Assembly: GCA_003491925.1 (NCBI GenBank)
Contig: DNAU01000279.1
Location: 1,130-21,944, forward strand
Direction: 5' to 3'
Source of the DNA: Chloroflexota bacterium
Lineage (GTDB): Bacteria; Chloroflexota; Dormibacteria; Aeolococcales; Aeolococcaceae
Length of the DNA: 20,815 bases
In this document: one piece after another, positions 5,977 through 14,411 of the stretch
Layout: each line of letters starts with the position of its first letter
How positions within the stretch are numbered: position 1 is the first letter of the stretch
Program-made: the position numbers and the translations under genes
The notes under the pieces: model-generated
Seen by the model: only the letters and a program-made list of their open reading frames with translations
Told to the model about the DNA's origin: nothing
Database searches by the model: none

Positions 5977-7706
5977 CCCTGATCCGCATGATGCTGGCGC
6001 GGCTCCGGGCCTACCGGGTGCAGGTCTCGATCGTCCTGGTGCTGATCGTCATCCAGACGATCCTCGGCCTCTACCTGCCCAACCTCACGGCCGACATCAT
6101 CAACAACGGCATCACCGTGGGCAATGTCGGGTACATCTGGCACACCGGCGCGTGGATGCTCGCACTCACCCTGCTGAGCGGGGTGGCCGCCGTCGTCGCG
6201 ACCTACTTCGCCTCCCGCACCTCGATGGGGGTCGGCCGCGACCTGCGGGCGATCGTGTTCGGGCGCGTCATGCGCTTCTCGGCGCGCGAGATAAACAGCT
6301 TCGGGACGGCCTCACTGATCACCCGCAACACCAACGACGTGCAGCAGATCCAGATCTTCCTGCAGATGGCGCTGACCCTGATGGTCGCGGCGCCGATCAT
6401 GATGGTCGGGGGCGTGATCATGGCGCTCCACGAGGACGTCACCCTCTCCGTGCTGCTGGTGGTGGCGGTCCCGCTGATGGCCCTGATCGTCGTCGCCATG
6501 CTGTTCCTCGCCGTGCCGCAGTTCAAGTCGATGCAGGTGAAGATCGACAGGATCAATCAGGTGCTGCGCGAGCAGATCACCGGGGTCCGGGTGATCCGCG
6601 CCTTCGTCCGCTCCGACGACGAGGAGCGCCGCTTCGCCGCTGCCAACGCCAGCCTCACCGCGACCGGCCTGCGGGTCAACCGGCTCTTCGTGCTCGCCAT
6701 GCCCCTGATGATGGCGATCATGAACCTCTCGAGCGTCGCGGTCCTCTGGTTCGGCGGCCACCTCATCAGCAGCGGCCAGATGCCGATCGGCAACCTGACG
6801 GCGTTCCTCGCCTACATCCTCCAGATCCTCATGTCGGTGCTCATCGCCGTGGTCATGTTCATCCTGGTTCCCCGCGCCCAGGCGAGCTCTGAGCGCATTG
6901 CGGCGGTGGCGCTGGTGGAGCCGGCGATCCGGAGCCCCGAGCATCCGGTGACCCCGGCAGCCCCCAGGGGGGTCGTCGAGTTCCGCGATGTCACCTTTGG
7001 CTACCCGGGCGGAGAGCAGCCGGTGCTCCGCGACGTCTCGTTCCAGCTCCGCCCCGGCGAGACCACCGCCATCATCGGTGGCACCGGCGCCGGCAAGACG
7101 ACTCTCCTGAACCTCATCCCGCGCTTCTTCGACGCGACCTCCGGGGCGGTGCTCATCGACGGAGTGGACGTCAGGGAGCGCACGCTCGAAGAGCTCTGGG
7201 CGTGCATCGGCCTGGTGCCCCAGCAGGCGTTCCTCTTCAGCGGGACGATCGCCGACAACCTGCGTTTCGCCGACGATGACGCCACCGACGCCGATCTTTG
7301 GCACGCGCTCCAGGTGGCCCAGGCCCGGGATTTCGTGGCCACCATGGGCGGCCAGCTCGAGGCCCCCATCGACCAGGGTGGCACCAACGTCTCCGGCGGC
7401 CAGCGGCAGCGGCTCGCCATCGCCCGCGCCCTGGTCAAGCGACCGCTGATCTATCTCTTCGACGACTGCTTCTCCGCGCTGGACGCGGCGACGGACGCGC
7501 GGCTGCGTGCCGAGCTGAGCGCCGAGACGCGGGACGTGACCGTCGTGATCGTGGCTCAGCGGGTGAGCACCATCCTGAGCGCCGACCGGATCATCGTCCT
7601 CGACGACGGGGTGGTGGTCGGCTCCGGGACCCACGAGCAGCTCATGGTCTCCTGCCCGGAGTACCGCGAGATCGTCGTCTCGCAGCTCGGGGAGAACGCA
7701 GCCTAA
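5973..7706 (+). CDS. ABC exporter half-transporter, subunit with degenerate ATP site (TM287/BmrC-like)
   Basis: The 577-residue protein has six membrane helices (about residues 1-315) followed by a nucleotide-binding domain. Visible motifs are Walker A GGTGAGKT (369-376), Q-loop LVPQQAF, a canonical signature NVSGGQ (472-477), Walker B LFDD (D497, D498) and AQR at the H-loop (Q529). The catalytic Glu after Walker B is Asp and the H-loop His is Gln. This is the standard pattern of the non-hydrolysing half of heterodimeric multidrug exporters. Its canonical signature completes the active site formed by the partner encoded at 9121. I start at ATG 5973, where the ATGA overlap and membrane-entry sequence fit; an earlier in-frame ATG at 5907 would add low-complexity sequence. 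Substrate unknown, most likely a lipophilic compound or drug. Confidence 0.92.
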   Translation: MTLIRMMLARLRAYRVQVSIVLVLIVIQTILGLYLPNLTADIINNGITVGNVGYIWHTGAWMLALTLLSGVAAVVATYFASRTSMGVGRDLRAIVFGRVMRFSAREINSFGTASLITRNTNDVQQIQIFLQMALTLMVAAPIMMVGGVIMALHEDVTLSVLLVVAVPLMALIVVAMLFLAVPQFKSMQVKIDRINQVLREQITGVRVIRAFVRSDDEERRFAAANASLTATGLRVNRLFVLAMPLMMAIMNLSSVAVLWFGGHLISSGQMPIGNLTAFLAYILQILMSVLIAVVMFILVPRAQASSERIAAVALVEPAIRSPEHPVTPAAPRGVVEFRDVTFGYPGGEQPVLRDVSFQLRPGETTAIIGGTGAGKTTLLNLIPRFFDATSGAVLIDGVDVRERTLEELWACIGLVPQQAFLFSGTIADNLRFADDDATDADLWHALQVAQARDFVATMGGQLEAPIDQGGTNVSGGQRQRLAIARALVKRPLIYLFDDCFSALDAATDARLRAELSAETRDVTVVIVAQRVSTILSADRIIVLDDGVVVGSGTHEQLMVSCPEYREIVVSQLGENAA

Positions 7707-7714
7707 TGCTCCTG

Positions 7715-8893
7715 TCAAGCGACTTTCCGATGTTCCTCACTGAAGGGCTGGCGGCTGGCGAGGATGGCCCAGAGCACGTCGATGCGCCGGCGGGCCAGAG
7801 CGATGAGCGCCTGGTGGTGACGTTTCCCCTCGGTCCGCTTGCGCTGGTAGAAGGCGCGGCTGCTGGGCGTGTTCAGGGAGCAGAAGGCGGACTGGTAGAA
7901 GACCCGCTTGAGGCCCTTGTTCCCTCCGGCAGGCCTTCGCAGGAAGCGCACCTTGCCCGACTGGCGCAGCACCGGAGCCAGGCCTGCCGCCGCGGCCAGC
8001 GCATCGGCGGAGCGGAACCGGGTGATGGTGCCTGCCTCGGCGATGAATTCGGCGGTGAGGACGGCCCCCATGCCGGGCAGGCTGCGGATGAGGGCTGCAT
8101 CAGGGTGGCGGGCAAGAAGCTCTCCCAGCTCCTTGTCGAGACCCTCCAGGCGTTCTCGGGTCGCCAGGGCTTCGCGTGCCAACTCGCGGATCAGGCTGGC
8201 AGCGACAGCCTCGCCGGGGACAGCGATGCGCTGGGCCCGCGCAGCGGCCAGCGCGGCCTCAGCGAGCTTCTCCACCTGCCTCAGGTTCCCAGCCCGCCGG
8301 AGGTAGGCCACGAGACGGCTCTGGCCGGCGGCGCGGATCTCCGCGGGGGTGACATAGCGGGTGAGCAGCCAGAGGCCGCCCTTGTTGGTGACGTCGACCT
8401 CCCGCTCGAGGCCAGGGTGGATGCTGGTCAGCAGATCCCGCAGGCGGGCCAGGCGCCGGGTTTGCTCGTCAGTGAGATCCCGGCGGCGACCAACCAGGAG
8501 GCGGATGCCGGTATCCAGCTCCTCGGCGGCAGCGATCGGTCGGAGATCACGACGCGAACGCACCTGGTCGGCGATCACCCGGGCGTCACGGGGATCGCTC
8601 TTGCTCTCCCCACCTGTGGTCCCTTGGCGCGCCCGGTTGACAGCGAGCCCGGGCACGTGCACGAGGGGAAGCCCTGCTGCGCTCAGCATGGCCTGGGCCA
8701 GCGAGGCGATTCCACCGACCACGTCCAGCCCAACGGTGATCTCCGCGTCCAGGGCCCGCAGCTGCTCGATGAGCTCCTCCAAGCTCCGGGGATCGTTCGG
8801 AACGCGCCGATCGAGGAGTGCCTCGCCGACCTCGTTCAGAGCGGTCGCCCAATGAACCTCCTTGGCGATGTCCACACCCACCGCGATCCTCAT
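7715..8893 (-). CDS. IS110-family transposase (DEDD recombinase)
   Basis: The 392-residue protein has the N-terminal DEDD RuvC-like domain, starting MRIAVGVDIAKEVHW (first Asp at residue 8) and continuing with SDPRDARVIADQ. The C-terminal transposase_20 domain holds RSLPGMGAVLTAEFIAEAG, LAPVLRQSGK and FYQSAF, where the Ser is the expected nucleophile. Length is normal and no frame disruption is seen, so it may be active. GGAGG lies about six bases before the ATG at 8893. IS110 enzymes use a structured bridge RNA from the element's non-coding end to pair donor and target DNA; that RNA would come from 8894-9120. It is oriented against the host operon. Confidence 0.95.
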   Translation of the reverse strand: MRIAVGVDIAKEVHWATALNEVGEALLDRRVPNDPRSLEELIEQLRALDAEITVGLDVVGGIASLAQAMLSAAGLPLVHVPGLAVNRARQGTTGGESKSDPRDARVIADQVRSRRDLRPIAAAEELDTGIRLLVGRRRDLTDEQTRRLARLRDLLTSIHPGLEREVDVTNKGGLWLLTRYVTPAEIRAAGQSRLVAYLRRAGNLRQVEKLAEAALAAARAQRIAVPGEAVAASLIRELAREALATRERLEGLDKELGELLARHPDAALIRSLPGMGAVLTAEFIAEAGTITRFRSADALAAAAGLAPVLRQSGKVRFLRRPAGGNKGLKRVFYQSAFCSLNTPSSRAFYQRKRTEGKRHHQALIALARRRIDVLWAILASRQPFSEEHRKVA

Positions 8894-9110
8894 GCCGTCC
8901 CTCCGTTGGTCATGGATCCTGGAACGCAGGCCTTCCTTGCCGGCTTCGCCCTACATAGCGATGGTTCGCAGAGCCTAATCAGCGGTCGTAGAAGGTCGGC
9001 GGAGCGGGGGGAGATGCGATCTGAGCCATTGGGGGCAGCAAGCATGAAAACCATCCCCGCCCCGCCTGCGCATCCGGATCTTCTCAGAGCGCGGACGCGG
9101 TTCTTGGAGG
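8894..9110 (-). ncRNA. Candidate IS110 bridge RNA region (left end)
   Basis: This non-coding stretch precedes the transposase gene on its own strand, where IS110-group elements encode the bridge RNA. On that strand 9060-9052 (GCGGGGATG) can pair with 9016-9013 plus 9008-9004, leaving a four-base bulge and a loop of about 35 bases. This resembles the long internal guide loops known from IS621. Smaller stems occur nearer the transposase start (GGC-GAA-GCC and GGAA/TTCC). The limits and fold are inferred by eye, and no covariance support is available. Confidence 0.35.
8972..8979 (+). repeat. Octamer AGCCTAAT repeated at 7700-7707
   Basis: AGCCTAAT occurs at 7700-7707, covering the end of ABC subunit 1, and again at 8972-8979 inside the non-coding region upstream of the transposase. 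The context is CGCAG-CCTAAT at the first place and CGCAGAG-CCTAAT at the second. It could mark an element boundary or a guide segment matching the target. Confidence 0.4.
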
Positions 9111-9120
9111 GTAGGGCGGC

Positions 9121-11091
9121 ATGATGGCGCACGGCCCGGGACGCGGGCCTCGCCGGGGCGGCTTCGGTGGGCCGGGCCGGATGATGCCGGCCGGTCCGCC
9201 CAAGAGTGCCAAGGACCTGTGGCGGGCCCTGCGCCTGCTGGTCGGCCGGCTCCGCCCCGAGCGCTGGTGGATCACCGCCGCCGCCGTCCTTGGCTCGTTG
9301 GGAGTCGCCTTCACCGTCGCTGCGCCCCGGATCATCGGCAACGCGACCAACGTGCTCTTCGACGGTCTGATCGGCAAGAGCCTCCCGGCGGGGATCAGCC
9401 AGGCGCAGGCGGAGGCGTACCTGAGGCTTCAAGGGGGCCAGGACCGCCAGATCGCCCAGATGCTGAGTGGCACCACCGTGATCCCGGGCCAGGGCATCCA
9501 GTTCAACCAGCTCGGCGTCGACCTCGGCGTCGTGGCCCTCCTCTTCCTGCTCGGTGCGGCCCTCAGTTGGGGGCAGGGTTACATCATGGCCGGGGTGGCG
9601 CAGCGGACCGTCTCCGGCATGCGTCGCGACGTGGAGGCAAAGCTGGCCCGCCTGCCGCTCCAGTACTTCGACAGCCATCCCCATGGTGACGTGCTGAGCC
9701 GGGTCACCAACGACATCGACAACGTGACCACGACCCTGCAGCAGGGCCTGAGCCAGCTGCTCACCTCCTTCCTCACCATCCTCGGCGTGCTGGTCATGAT
9801 GCTGACCATCAGCTGGCTGCTGGCGCTGATCTCGCTGGTCATGGTGCCGATGTCGATCGGGGTGACCTTCCTGGTGGCACGCCGATCGCAGAAGCATTTC
9901 GCCGTCCAGTGGGAGCGGACCGGCGCGGTGAACAGCCTGGTCGAGCAGACCCACACCGGCCACACCCTGGTCCAGGTCTTCGGGAGGTCGCGGAAGACGC
10001 TGGACGACTTCGATCGCGAGAACAAGGCCCTCTACGAGCCGAGCTTCCGCGCCCAGTTCCTCTCGGGCATCATCCAGCCGGCGATGATGTTCCTCTCCAA
10101 CCTGAACTATGTCGCCATCGGTGTCATTGGCGGCTACCTGGTGGTGTCGGGAAACATCTCCCTGGGTGACATCCAGGCCTTCATCCAGTACTCGCGCCAG
10201 TTCACCAACCCGATCATGCAGATCGCCAGCCAGATGAACCTGCTGCAGTCGGGCCTGGCCTCCGCCGAGCGCGTCTTCGAGTTCCTGGCCGCCGACGAGC
10301 AGGTGCCCGAGCGGCCCCACCTGGCCGCCCTGCCCGCTCCGGAAGGGCACGTGGTGCTCGAGAACGTCTCCTTCCGCTACCACCCCGACAAGCCACTCAT
10401 CCAGGACTTCGACCTGGATGTCCGGCCGGGTGAGACGGTGGCCATCGTCGGTCCCACCGGAGCCGGCAAGACGACGATCGTCAACCTGCTGATGCGGTTC
10501 TACGAGATCGACTCCGGCCACATCTACATGGACGGGGTCGATGCCCGCAATCTCTCCCGCGAGAGCATCCGGAGCATGTTCGGGATGGTGCTCCAGGACA
10601 CCTGGCTGTTCGCCGGGAGCGTCCGCGACAACATCGCCTACGGCAAGAGTGGCGCGAGCTTCGACGAGGTGGTCGCCGCCGCTCGGGCGGCTCACGCCGA
10701 CCACTTCATCCGGACCCTGCCCGAGGGCTACGACACGGTCCTGGACGAGGACGCCTCCAACATCTCCGCGGGCGAGCGCCAGCTCCTCACCATCGCCCGG
10801 GCCTTCCTCGCCGATCCCGCCATCCTCATCCTGGACGAGGCCACCAGCAACGTGGACACCCGGACCGAGGTGCTCATCCAGGAGGCGATGGCGCGGCTGC
10901 GCCACGGACGCACCAGCTTCGTGATCGCCCACCGACTCTCCACGATCCGCAACGCGGACGAGATCGTGGTCATGAACGCGGGCCGGATCGTGGAGCAGGG
11001 CAGCCATGCCGAGCTGATGGAGCGCCGCGGCTTCTACCACGACCTCTACGCGAGCCAGTTCGCCAACGCCCTGGTGGAGGAGGCGAGCTGA
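9121..11091 (+). CDS. ABC exporter half-transporter, catalytic subunit with degenerate signature (TM288/BmrD-like)
   Basis: The 656-residue protein has a Gly/Pro/Arg-rich N-terminal arm (about 1-30), six membrane helices (about 45-350) and a nucleotide-binding domain. Motifs are Walker A GPTGAGKT (444-451), Q-loop MVLQDTWLF, signature NISAGER (547-553), Walker B ILDEATS (D572, E573) and AHR at the H-loop (H604). The catalytic Glu and His are intact, while the signature reads SAGE instead of SGGQ. That complements the partner at 5973: one competent ATP site and one degenerate site per heterodimer. The start is ATG 9121 or the adjacent ATG 9124, with GGAGG ten bases upstream. marR follows one base after the stop. 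The IS110 element has moved it 1.4 kb from its partner. Confidence 0.92.
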   Translation: MMAHGPGRGPRRGGFGGPGRMMPAGPPKSAKDLWRALRLLVGRLRPERWWITAAAVLGSLGVAFTVAAPRIIGNATNVLFDGLIGKSLPAGISQAQAEAYLRLQGGQDRQIAQMLSGTTVIPGQGIQFNQLGVDLGVVALLFLLGAALSWGQGYIMAGVAQRTVSGMRRDVEAKLARLPLQYFDSHPHGDVLSRVTNDIDNVTTTLQQGLSQLLTSFLTILGVLVMMLTISWLLALISLVMVPMSIGVTFLVARRSQKHFAVQWERTGAVNSLVEQTHTGHTLVQVFGRSRKTLDDFDRENKALYEPSFRAQFLSGIIQPAMMFLSNLNYVAIGVIGGYLVVSGNISLGDIQAFIQYSRQFTNPIMQIASQMNLLQSGLASAERVFEFLAADEQVPERPHLAALPAPEGHVVLENVSFRYHPDKPLIQDFDLDVRPGETVAIVGPTGAGKTTIVNLLMRFYEIDSGHIYMDGVDARNLSRESIRSMFGMVLQDTWLFAGSVRDNIAYGKSGASFDEVVAAARAAHADHFIRTLPEGYDTVLDEDASNISAGERQLLTIARAFLADPAILILDEATSNVDTRTEVLIQEAMARLRHGRTSFVIAHRLSTIRNADEIVVMNAGRIVEQGSHAELMERRGFYHDLYASQFANALVEEAS

Positions 11092-11092
11092 G

Positions 11093-11617
11093 ATGACCGC
11101 CGGCCCCACCCCCCTGAGCACCGGCTCCGCGCGTCCGGCGCACTCCCGGGCCGAGCTGATCGAGCGTTTCCTCGAGCTCCAGCCGCGGATGCGGCGCTGG
11201 TTCACCCGGGTCATCCCTGCCGACCTTCACGTCGAGATGGGCGCGATCACCGTCCAGCAGATGCACGCCCTCCACACCATCGCCCGTCGCGGCGCGGTCA
11301 CCATGGGGGAGCTGGCCGGCTGCCTGGATGCGGCCTCGCTGAGCAGCGCGACCCAGATGTCCGACCGCCTGGTGAAGCTGGGACTGGTGGAGCGCCTGAG
11401 CGACCCCGCCGATCGCCGCCTGGTGCGGGTCGCCATGAGCCCGCGGGGTCGGGACCTGCTGCGGCGGAGGGAGGCAGCCTGGCGGGAGGGGGTCGGCCGG
11501 GCCCTCGAGGGCCTCACCGACGAGGAGTGCGCGACCCTGGTGCGGTTGCTGGAACGGGCAGCCGGGCCACCTCCGACCGACGAGACGGCCGCCTCGGAGT
11601 CCGGCCTGCAACCCTGA
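11093..11617 (+). CDS. MarR-family transcriptional regulator
   Basis: The 174-residue protein has the MarR winged helix-turn-helix: TMGELAGCLDAASLSSATQMSDRLVKLGLV (helices H3-H4, about residues 74-103), followed by the wing ERLSDPADRRLVRVAMSPRGRDLL with the conserved DxxDRR element. Flanking helices for dimerisation are present at both ends. GGAGGAGG lies about ten bases before the ATG inside the end of the ABC gene, and the one-base gap from that gene shows co-transcription. MarR proteins usually repress linked exporters and release DNA on binding small aromatic ligands or on oxidation. The dyads at 5771-5822 are the best candidate target. Since the IS110 insertion lies upstream, repressor supply may now be uncoupled from the operon promoter. 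Confidence 0.92.
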   Translation: MTAGPTPLSTGSARPAHSRAELIERFLELQPRMRRWFTRVIPADLHVEMGAITVQQMHALHTIARRGAVTMGELAGCLDAASLSSATQMSDRLVKLGLVERLSDPADRRLVRVAMSPRGRDLLRRREAAWREGVGRALEGLTDEECATLVRLLERAAGPPPTDETAASESGLQP

Positions 11618-11724
11618 CCTGGCGCCGGAGCACGGGCGGCGCGATCCGGCTTCCGCGTCCCCCCGGGTCCGCAAAGGGCCCGGTGGCGTGGGACCGCCGC
11701 CCTCGGGTGGGAAGAGCCGCGGAC

Positions 11725-11730
11725 TAGTAT
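11725..11730 (+). promoter_or_regulatory. Candidate -10 box for the MFS transporter gene
   Basis: TAGTAT stands out in otherwise very GC-rich DNA, 84 bases before the ATG at 11815. No good -35 box is visible. The untranslated leader would be about 80 bases long and lacks a clear ribosome binding site. Confidence 0.35.
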
Positions 11731-11814
11731 CGGATCAGCGGTCTCCTCCAGCCCCTCGGCACCACCCCGGGCGGGCGGACCCCACCGCCGCGACCCCGTT
11801 TCCCTCCCTCGAAC

Positions 11815-13083
11815 ATGTCTATCGGCACGACCTCCCAGCCCACCTACCGCAGCCTCCTCGACGTCCGCGGGCTGCCGCGCCTCGTCGGTGCGGCCCTGCT
11901 CGGGCGCATCGCGGGGCAGATGGCATCGGTGGCGCTCGTCCTCTTCGCCCTGGAGCGGTTCCACTCCCCGGCGATCGCCGGGATCACGGTGTTCGCCAGC
12001 GCCTTCCCCGGGGTCGCCATGAGCCCCCTCGCGGGGGCGATCCTCGATCGCAGCGGACGGATCAAGCTGATCATGCTCGATTACTCCATCGCCGCCCTGG
12101 CGATGGCCCTCATCGTCGTCCTGGGTGCCACCGGCGTGCTGAGCGCGGGGCTCCTGATCGGCGTCGCGGTGCTCAGCTCCTTCACCAACCCACTGAGCAG
12201 TGCGGGCACCCGGACCCTCTTTCCGATGCTGGTGCCGCGCTACCTCTGGGACCGCGCCAACGCCATCGACAGCTCGGGCTACGTCGTGGCCGCCGTGGTC
12301 GGCGCGCCGCTGGCCGGGGTGATCGCTGGCCTGGTGGGGCGGCCCGCCGCCCTGGCCGCGACCGCGGCGGTGTACGCGGCGGCGGCCCTCTCCCTGGTGC
12401 GGATGTCCCCGCTACCGCTTCCCTCGCGCCCTCCGAGCGGCCGGCATGTCGTCCGCGAAGCCTGGGAGGGCCTGGCCTACGTGGCTCGCAACCCGAGTCT
12501 TCGCGGCCTGGCGGTCAGCCTCTCGGTGTCCAACCTGGGCTCGGGGCTGCTCATCGTCGCCCTTCCGGTCCTGGTCCTCGACCACCTCCACCAGAACGCC
12601 GCCGTGGTGGGCCTGCTCTGGGCGCTCAGCGCGGTCAGCGGGGGGGTGGCCGCGCTGGTGGCTGGTCAGAGGGGGAGCCAGGGACGGGAGCGGCGCCTGG
12701 TGCTGATCGGTCTTCTGGCGGTCGGGGTGGCGCTGGGCGCGCTGGCGGCGCTCCCCGACCTGGCCGGGGTGGCCGTCGCCATGCTGGTCTACGGGGCGGC
12801 CGGCGGGCTCATCGACATCGGGATGTTCTCGATGCGCCAGCGCCGGACCGATCCCGCCTGGTTTGGGCGGGCCTTCGCCATCAGCATGTCGCTCAACTGG
12901 ATGGGCAGCCCGATCGGCTCCGCCGTCGCCGGGCCGCTGATCGGTGCCGGTCTCGGCATCTCCCTGGTGGCCGGTGCGGGCTTCGCCTTCGCCGCGGCCG
13001 CGGCCGCCGCGCTGATGATCCCCGCCCTCGCCGGCGCGGCCCTCACGCTCGGGGTGGTGGGCGAGGCGCCTCGCCCGGGCTGA
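11815..13083 (+). CDS. Major facilitator superfamily transporter
   Basis: The 422-residue protein is hydrophobic throughout, with about twelve membrane segments in two halves joined by a polar linker near residues 200-215 ([16 protein letters not shown]). Motif A of the MFS, ending LDRSGR (D78, R79, R82), lies between helices 2 and 3. N-terminal residues [24 protein letters not shown] are typical of the drug/metabolite efflux branch. It is a proton-coupled or facilitated carrier in the cytoplasmic membrane; the substrate cannot be told. There is no Shine-Dalgarno site at ATG 11815 and no other start fits. It is in the same direction as the marR operon, but the 197-base gap and its own -10 candidate suggest a separate unit. 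Confidence 0.87.
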   Translation: MSIGTTSQPTYRSLLDVRGLPRLVGAALLGRIAGQMASVALVLFALERFHSPAIAGITVFASAFPGVAMSPLAGAILDRSGRIKLIMLDYSIAALAMALIVVLGATGVLSAGLLIGVAVLSSFTNPLSSAGTRTLFPMLVPRYLWDRANAIDSSGYVVAAVVGAPLAGVIAGLVGRPAALAATAAVYAAAALSLVRMSPLPLPSRPPSGRHVVREAWEGLAYVARNPSLRGLAVSLSVSNLGSGLLIVALPVLVLDHLHQNAAVVGLLWALSAVSGGVAALVAGQRGSQGRERRLVLIGLLAVGVALGALAALPDLAGVAVAMLVYGAAGGLIDIGMFSMRQRRTDPAWFGRAFAISMSLNWMGSPIGSAVAGPLIGAGLGISLVAGAGFAFAAAAAAALMIPALAGAALTLGVVGEAPRPG

Positions 13084-13130
13084 GAGCCCACGCCGCCGCG
13101 GTCGGTGGTCTGCGATGATCGGATGAGGAG

Positions 13131-14411
13131 ATGGCAGACAACCGATCCGGGCTGGCGGACCGCGCGGGTGCCCTGCGCCGTCCTCCGCGCGTCTTCTCCA
13201 TCGTCCTCGCCGGGGGCGAGGGCAAGCGGCTGTGGCCCCTCACCAAGGACCGGGCCAAGCCGGCCGTCCCCATCGGCGGGGTGTACCGGCTCATCGACTT
13301 CGTGCTGAGCAACCTGGTCAACGCCGAGTACACGCGGATCGCGGTCCTGACCCAGTACAAGAGCCACAGCCTCGACCGCCACATCAGCCAGGCGTGGCGG
13401 CTGTCGCCGCTCCTCGGCAACTACGTGACCCCGGTGCCGGCCCAGATGCGCCGGGGACCGCGCTGGTTCTCCGGGTCGGCCGACGCCATCTACCAGAACT
13501 TCAACCTGCTCGGCGACGAGAAGCCCGACTACGTCCTCGTCTTCGGAGCCGACCACCTCTACCGGATGGACCCGCGCCAGCTGCTCGCCCAGCACATCGC
13601 GAGCGGTGCCGGGGTCACCGTGGCCGCGGTCAAGGTCCCGGTCGTGGAGTCCAGCTCCTTCGGGATCATCCAGTCCGACGGCGACCGGATCACCAGCTTC
13701 GACGAGAAGCCGGCCCGGGCCCGGGGCCTGCCCGACGACCCCGAGCACTGCCTGGCCTCGATGGGCAACTACGTCTTCACCGCCCCTCTGCTCATCGACG
13801 CCCTGATGGAGGACGCGGAGCGCCAGACCAGCCGCCACGACCTGGGCGGCGACATCATCCCCCGCCTGGTCCAGCGGGGGGAGGCGGCGGTCTACGACTT
13901 CGATTTCAACGTCGTCCCGGGGAGCACCGAACAGGACCACGGCTACTGGCGCGACGTCGGGACCCTGGACTCCTACTACGACGCCCAGATGGACCTCGTC
14001 TCGGTCGTGCCGATGTTCAGCCTCTACAACCTGGAGTGGCCGATCTACTCCTTCTACGGACCGCTGCCACCCGCCAAGTTCGTCTTCGATGAGGAGGGCC
14101 GCCGCGGGGTCGCGGTGGACTCGATCGTGGCTCCGGGGGTGATCGTGTCCGGGGGCACGGTGCGCCGCTCGGTGCTCTCCCCCGGGGTGCGCGTCGGGTG
14201 GGGTGCGACGGTGGAGGGCAGCGTCCTGCTCGACGGGGTGGAGGTCGGCGAGGGCGCCGTGGTCCGGCGAGCGATCATCGACAAGGAGGTCACGGTGCCA
14301 CCCGGTGCCGTGATCGGCCAGGACCCCCAGCTCGAGGCGAGGCGCTTCACCGTCTCCGACAACGGGATCGTCGTGATCGCCAAGCGCCAGGTCGTCGGTC
14401 CGCTCGACTGA
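13131..14411 (+). CDS. glgC: Glucose-1-phosphate adenylyltransferase (ADP-glucose pyrophosphorylase)
   Basis: GlgC makes ADP-glucose from ATP and glucose-1-phosphate, the committed step of bacterial glycogen synthesis. The 426-residue protein has the nucleotidyltransferase domain with [13 protein letters not shown] (from residue 26) and [18 protein letters not shown], then [20 protein letters not shown] (metal and product site), EKP, SMGNYVF and [28 protein letters not shown] leads into a C-terminal left-handed beta-helix with hexapeptide-like repeats (about 325-400) used for allostery and oligomerisation. Length is normal. The stop overlaps the start of the glycosyltransferase gene by one base, so both are translated together. 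AGGAG directly abuts the ATG, too close for normal use. Confidence 0.95.
   Translation: MADNRSGLADRAGALRRPPRVFSIVLAGGEGKRLWPLTKDRAKPAVPIGGVYRLIDFVLSNLVNAEYTRIAVLTQYKSHSLDRHISQAWRLSPLLGNYVTPVPAQMRRGPRWFSGSADAIYQNFNLLGDEKPDYVLVFGADHLYRMDPRQLLAQHIASGAGVTVAAVKVPVVESSSFGIIQSDGDRITSFDEKPARARGLPDDPEHCLASMGNYVFTAPLLIDALMEDAERQTSRHDLGGDIIPRLVQRGEAAVYDFDFNVVPGSTEQDHGYWRDVGTLDSYYDAQMDLVSVVPMFSLYNLEWPIYSFYGPLPPAKFVFDEEGRRGVAVDSIVAPGVIVSGGTVRRSVLSPGVRVGWGATVEGSVLLDGVEVGEGAVVRRAIIDKEVTVPPGAVIGQDPQLEARRFTVSDNGIVVIAKRQVVGPLD

Larger units (their letters stand above)
7707..9120 (-). mobile_element. IS110-family insertion sequence inside the ABC exporter operon (outer limits)
   Basis: A complete IS110-type transposase lies antisense between two ABC genes that are normally adjacent. 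The coordinates are the maximal possible extent, from the stop of subunit 1 to the start of subunit 2. Only eight bases follow the transposase gene while 227 precede it, which fits the IS110 subgroup (long left end upstream of the transposase, carrying the bridge RNA). True ends cannot be fixed, since the family makes no regular terminal inverted repeats. An alternative right boundary near 8971 is suggested by the duplicated AGCCTAAT. Both ABC genes look intact, so the element sits in the spacer, but it may impair expression of subunit 2 and marR. Confidence 0.8.

Noticed and set aside
7298..9124. Forward 608-codon frame running from ABC subunit 1 through the IS110 element
   Set aside because: It is antisense to a complete transposase and out of frame with the ABC gene; no domain is seen.
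8890..11214. A 774-codon open reading frame antisense to ABC subunit 2 and marR
   Set aside because: Its translation is His/Asp/Gly/Val-rich without domains, and it mirrors the codon pattern of the ABC gene, whose motifs are all intact. It is a shadow of high GC content.
13043..13420. Reverse-strand frames antisense to the glgC start
   Set aside because: They are out of frame with strong GlgC motifs and give low-complexity translations.
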